Source: Ophiodon elongatus
Taxonomy: Eukaryota > Chordata > Actinopteri > Perciformes > Hexagrammidae
Length of the DNA stretch: 64,000 nt
Direction of reading: 5' to 3'
Assembly: GCA_016806645.1 (NCBI GenBank)
Contig: JACSYO010001855.1
Coordinates: 141,001-205,000, forward strand
Part shown: piece by piece, positions 61,101 through 64,000 of the stretch
Layout of the letters: every line of letters starts with the position of its first letter
How positions within the stretch are numbered: position 1 is the first letter of the stretch
The notes under the pieces: generated by a model
Databases searched by the model: none
Seen by the model: only the letters and a program-made list of their open reading frames with translations
Told to the model about the DNA's origin: nothing
Translations under genes and position numbers: made by a program

Positions 61101-64000
61101 TCCCATATGCTGTTTTTAGCAAATCAGGGTAATGAGAATCTCTCTTGAGCAACCTACTTCTCCCCCTCTTTCTCTGATGGAGTGTTCCCTCTGGATTCTC
61201 TCTGCCTTCAGTCTTCAGGAGAAGCTGAAGGACCTTGACTGCCCTGGAGGATTTTTACAAGATTGATTCTTTGGATCTTATATTGCTCAGACTAGCAGTC
61301 GGCCCGTGTTAGTCTCTCCTCCCCCAAACACACTAAAAGCATAATCCATGCTTGACATAAATGACACAGGTTCGAACCCCTCAGTTTGTCTTGGCAAACA
61401 AAGTATGTTTGAGCAAGACACCAACCTGCTCACTCATCCGTCAAATGTTTACAAAAATGTGTGACACAATCTGAGGTTTTTGGAAATTTTGTAATTTCAG
61501 ATGAAAAGTTATTAAATTAACTTTCTGTATATAAATCCCCTTTAAGCCATCTGGATCCTAAAAAAAATGCATTGTGGTCAAGCTAAATGGAAGACTTGTT
61601 TTACTGTTGATATGTTGGAGATGCAAGGTTTTCCCCCAAATAATGGTGTCCCTAATCTGTAACTGCCAAGAAATCTCCCAAAACATCAACTTTTCAGTAA
61701 TAAATATATGTAATTTCTTACTTATGCTAATGTAATAATTCAGTTGAATTTTGCATCAAACTTCCTATTATACCATTTTCTAGAAGCAGCACGATTCTAG
61801 TGAACTTGTGACAAAGCCTTGCAAAGACTCCATCATGAAGGCAATGTTTTTGCTAAAGTTGGGCATTGTTTAAATTTTAGCAATCTGATTCCGACAATTG
61901 ATTTTGGTTCCTGTTCATATTTTATACACTTTTGTTGACAAATGGGCAATGTAGATGAAAGCAGTCATTCCAAACTATGCAATCAGAAATCAATAAGCAG
62001 AATCAAAAACCATATTCTTATTAAATCCTTGTTATTTGGTTCAGAACTGGTTCTCAATACCCAACCCTTGTTTGCAATACGTGGTAATCAGTGCAATGAT
62101 AATAAACCAGGTACCAGATTAGTGAACGCTATAGGAGTGTTAAGATGATGACACTGACTTACCACTAATTGGTGAAACATACACCTGGTTAAAGTAGGTG
62201 TTAACAATATCAAATTGAAATTATTCAGCAACTGTGTGACCTGTATCTCATCTCAGTGTTATTCAGAAAATAATTGTGTTAATAGTTTAAAGAATTGAAA
62301 CTAAAAACAGGAAGTAAAGACCAAAGACAGCCCAGTTATCAGTATGTGTGTCACATCAGTTGTGGGAAGAGTTCAGTCAGTCATTGGCTGTACTTTCATC
62401 CTTGGCCTTGTCACACCCCAATGCCAGATGTGAAAATCGTGGGCTGCCTTTGCAAGGTTAATTTCACCTCAGTCCCCCAAAAATGTGGCTGAGGTAAGTG
62501 GAAGACTGACGATCTTCCCTCCATCAATGTCAATCCAAGCCCCTGAACCCAGGACTGTGTTGAGAATCTGTTTTTACTTTAAATGAAACCCTTTTCAATT
62601 CCTGCCAACTTCAGGAGTTGGTCTCAGCAGCAGCAGCCCAGACCCAAAGCCAACCTACCCAGGCAATAATTCATAAAAACATTTCAGCACACATTATTTT
62701 GGAAAACCACCATTTTGTCATCGAAGCTCTATGGCTGCCGCTGTAAACAGAGAGAAAACAAGTCCCACGTCCAAATGGGATTCATGGTCACAGTTGAAAT
62801 GTAATTTGTCTAATCCTGTTATCTGACGTTCCAAAGGCTTTCCTTCTATCCGTTTCCTCTCTGTCGTCTCTGTTGCAGCCCAGCGTGGGCGTCTGTGTGT
62901 GTGTGTTTGCATGTTTTTTTTTTGCATGCATGGGTTTTAAGTAAACACAATTTAGGGGATATTTGTTATTAATGAAGATTATTCACCGTTAAAGTAGAAT
63001 CATGGGGGGAAAAAGCAAAACAAAAAGACCCTAACCTGTTAAAGCTGCACTGAGGAAGCTCAAAATTAAATCACAAGAGTTTGGATAATTTTATTTGAGT
63101 TAATGTTGCAAGGTGACAACCACAGATTGTTTAATGGTTGCTGGGCGGTTCTAACTGTAAAAGTACTGATGTTATATCACAAAAACATGACGAGCAGAAA
63201 AACATCAGGTAACATCATCTACTGTAACAAATGTGAGCTGTCCTTGGTGCTGGAGTGATGTGGAAGCACTACCTACAACGTGCATGTTATTTTGTCCATG
63301 TTGTTAAACCCAATAAATCTACTAAAGTGTGAGGCCTGGTTGATTGAGCTCTATGGCAGGTTTTTGTGTGAATTATTGCTTTACAAATTCAGTGTATGTG
63401 TTGTGTATGTGAAGCACTGTGGGATGCCTTTTCCTTCTTCCTACACAAAACTGAAAATAAACCAAAGTGCCAAAGTGTGGTAGTGAGGAATTTAGAGGTT
63501 CTTGGGGTGTGGCTCGCTGTTAAGAAGGTCAATTGTAGCCCCATATGGCTTGCTAACACTGTTGAGAATTAAATGGATGGCAGACTACTTTTTGGGGCAA
63601 AACATTTTTTTTACACTGAGGTTTGACCATCTCAAAAACAGGATTGAAGGAAACAGGATACGGCTTCTAGCGCCAGTTCTAAATCCCCAAAAGAGCATAC
63701 AAGAGTTTATCTGCATTGCTGACAACATGTATACTATTGATACCCTTCTCCATATGCAATGCACATGTAAGAAAGTTTGTGTTCTGTGACTTTACAAGTA
63801 CGTAGTAATATGACACATGTATGCATACTTTGCATTATATCCATTATTACCAATTAAATTAAAAACTGTATATTGTGTAGGTTTTGGTTAAGAGGCTCTC
63901 CGAAGGTTTGACCCATAATAAAAAATGAAATGAAAATATGAAAAGAGAATAACTAATGGTAATAGAAGCTATTCACAATAAACTGTAAAAATAGATCAAT
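58101..64000. other. right flank; no gene found
   Basis: No recognised exon. A proline-rich open stretch at 60730-60880 may be retroelement-derived. A TTAAAGCTGCA MITE end lies at 63036. It may contain distal fam163a promoter or 5' noncoding exons, which cannot be seen without transcripts. Confidence 0.5.
61370..61450 (+). mobile_element. possible SINE/retroposon fragment
   Basis: CAGGTTCGAACCCCTCAG resembles an RNA polymerase III B box, followed by GAGCAAGACACCAACCTGCT, a phrase common in teleost SINE bodies. No A box or tRNA-like fold is visible upstream, so it is at best a fragment. Confidence 0.3.

Noticed and set aside
61370..61390. GGTTCGAACCC as a tRNA T-loop
   Set aside because: No acceptor stem, D-loop or anticodon arm upstream; better explained as a retroposon fragment.

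Overview
The window is nuclear DNA of a ray-finned (teleost) fish. Evidence for this: split vertebrate genes with GT-AG introns, AT-rich noncoding DNA, many dinucleotide microsatellites, and hAT-like and TTAA-bordered miniature elements of kinds common in teleosts. It contains no bacterial-style operon, CRISPR array, tRNA or rRNA.

Three genes are recognisable, all on the minus strand. (1) rabgap1l (RAB GTPase activating protein 1-like) fills most of the window. A probable noncoding first exon and GC-rich promoter lie near 49.82-49.97 kb. The start-codon exon is at 44.36-44.58 kb. Twelve coding exons run down to 22.465 kb and encode about 548 residues: an acidic N-terminus, the PTB/PID domain, the kinesin-like middle domain and the first residues of the TBC (Rab-GAP) domain. 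The rest of TBC and the C-terminus were not found and should lie to the left of position 1. (2) gpr52, an intact single-exon orphan GPCR of 372 residues (9239-10357), sits inside the following rabgap1l intron on the same strand, as GPR52 does in mammals. (3) fam163a, a small membrane-anchored protein of 163 residues in two coding exons (52517-53663), lies directly upstream of rabgap1l in the same orientation.

Layout: 1-22.4 kb is one large rabgap1l intron containing gpr52. 22.4-44.6 kb holds the rabgap1l coding exons in introns of about 0.4-4.4 kb. 44.6-49.8 kb is the first intron. 50-52.5 kb is the short gap between genes, probably including the fam163a 3' UTR. 52.5-54.3 kb is fam163a. 54.3-64 kb is upstream flank or 5' noncoding introns of fam163a, with a transposon cluster at 56.3-58.1 kb.

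The genes are known for separate roles (Rab GTPase regulation, Gs-coupled receptor signalling in brain, and a small membrane protein). What links them is ancestry: GPR52/RABGAP1L/FAM163A on human 1q and GPR21/RABGAP1/FAM163B on human 9q are paralogous sets, and this window keeps the 1q set within 45 kb. I found no undescribed multi-gene system. The most unusual structures are a perfect 46-bp inverted repeat near rabgap1l exon 10, a 34-bp near-perfect hairpin in intron 9, an intact solo LTR with target-site duplication, several hAT-like and TTAA-bordered miniature elements, and two unusual splice sites in rabgap1l.
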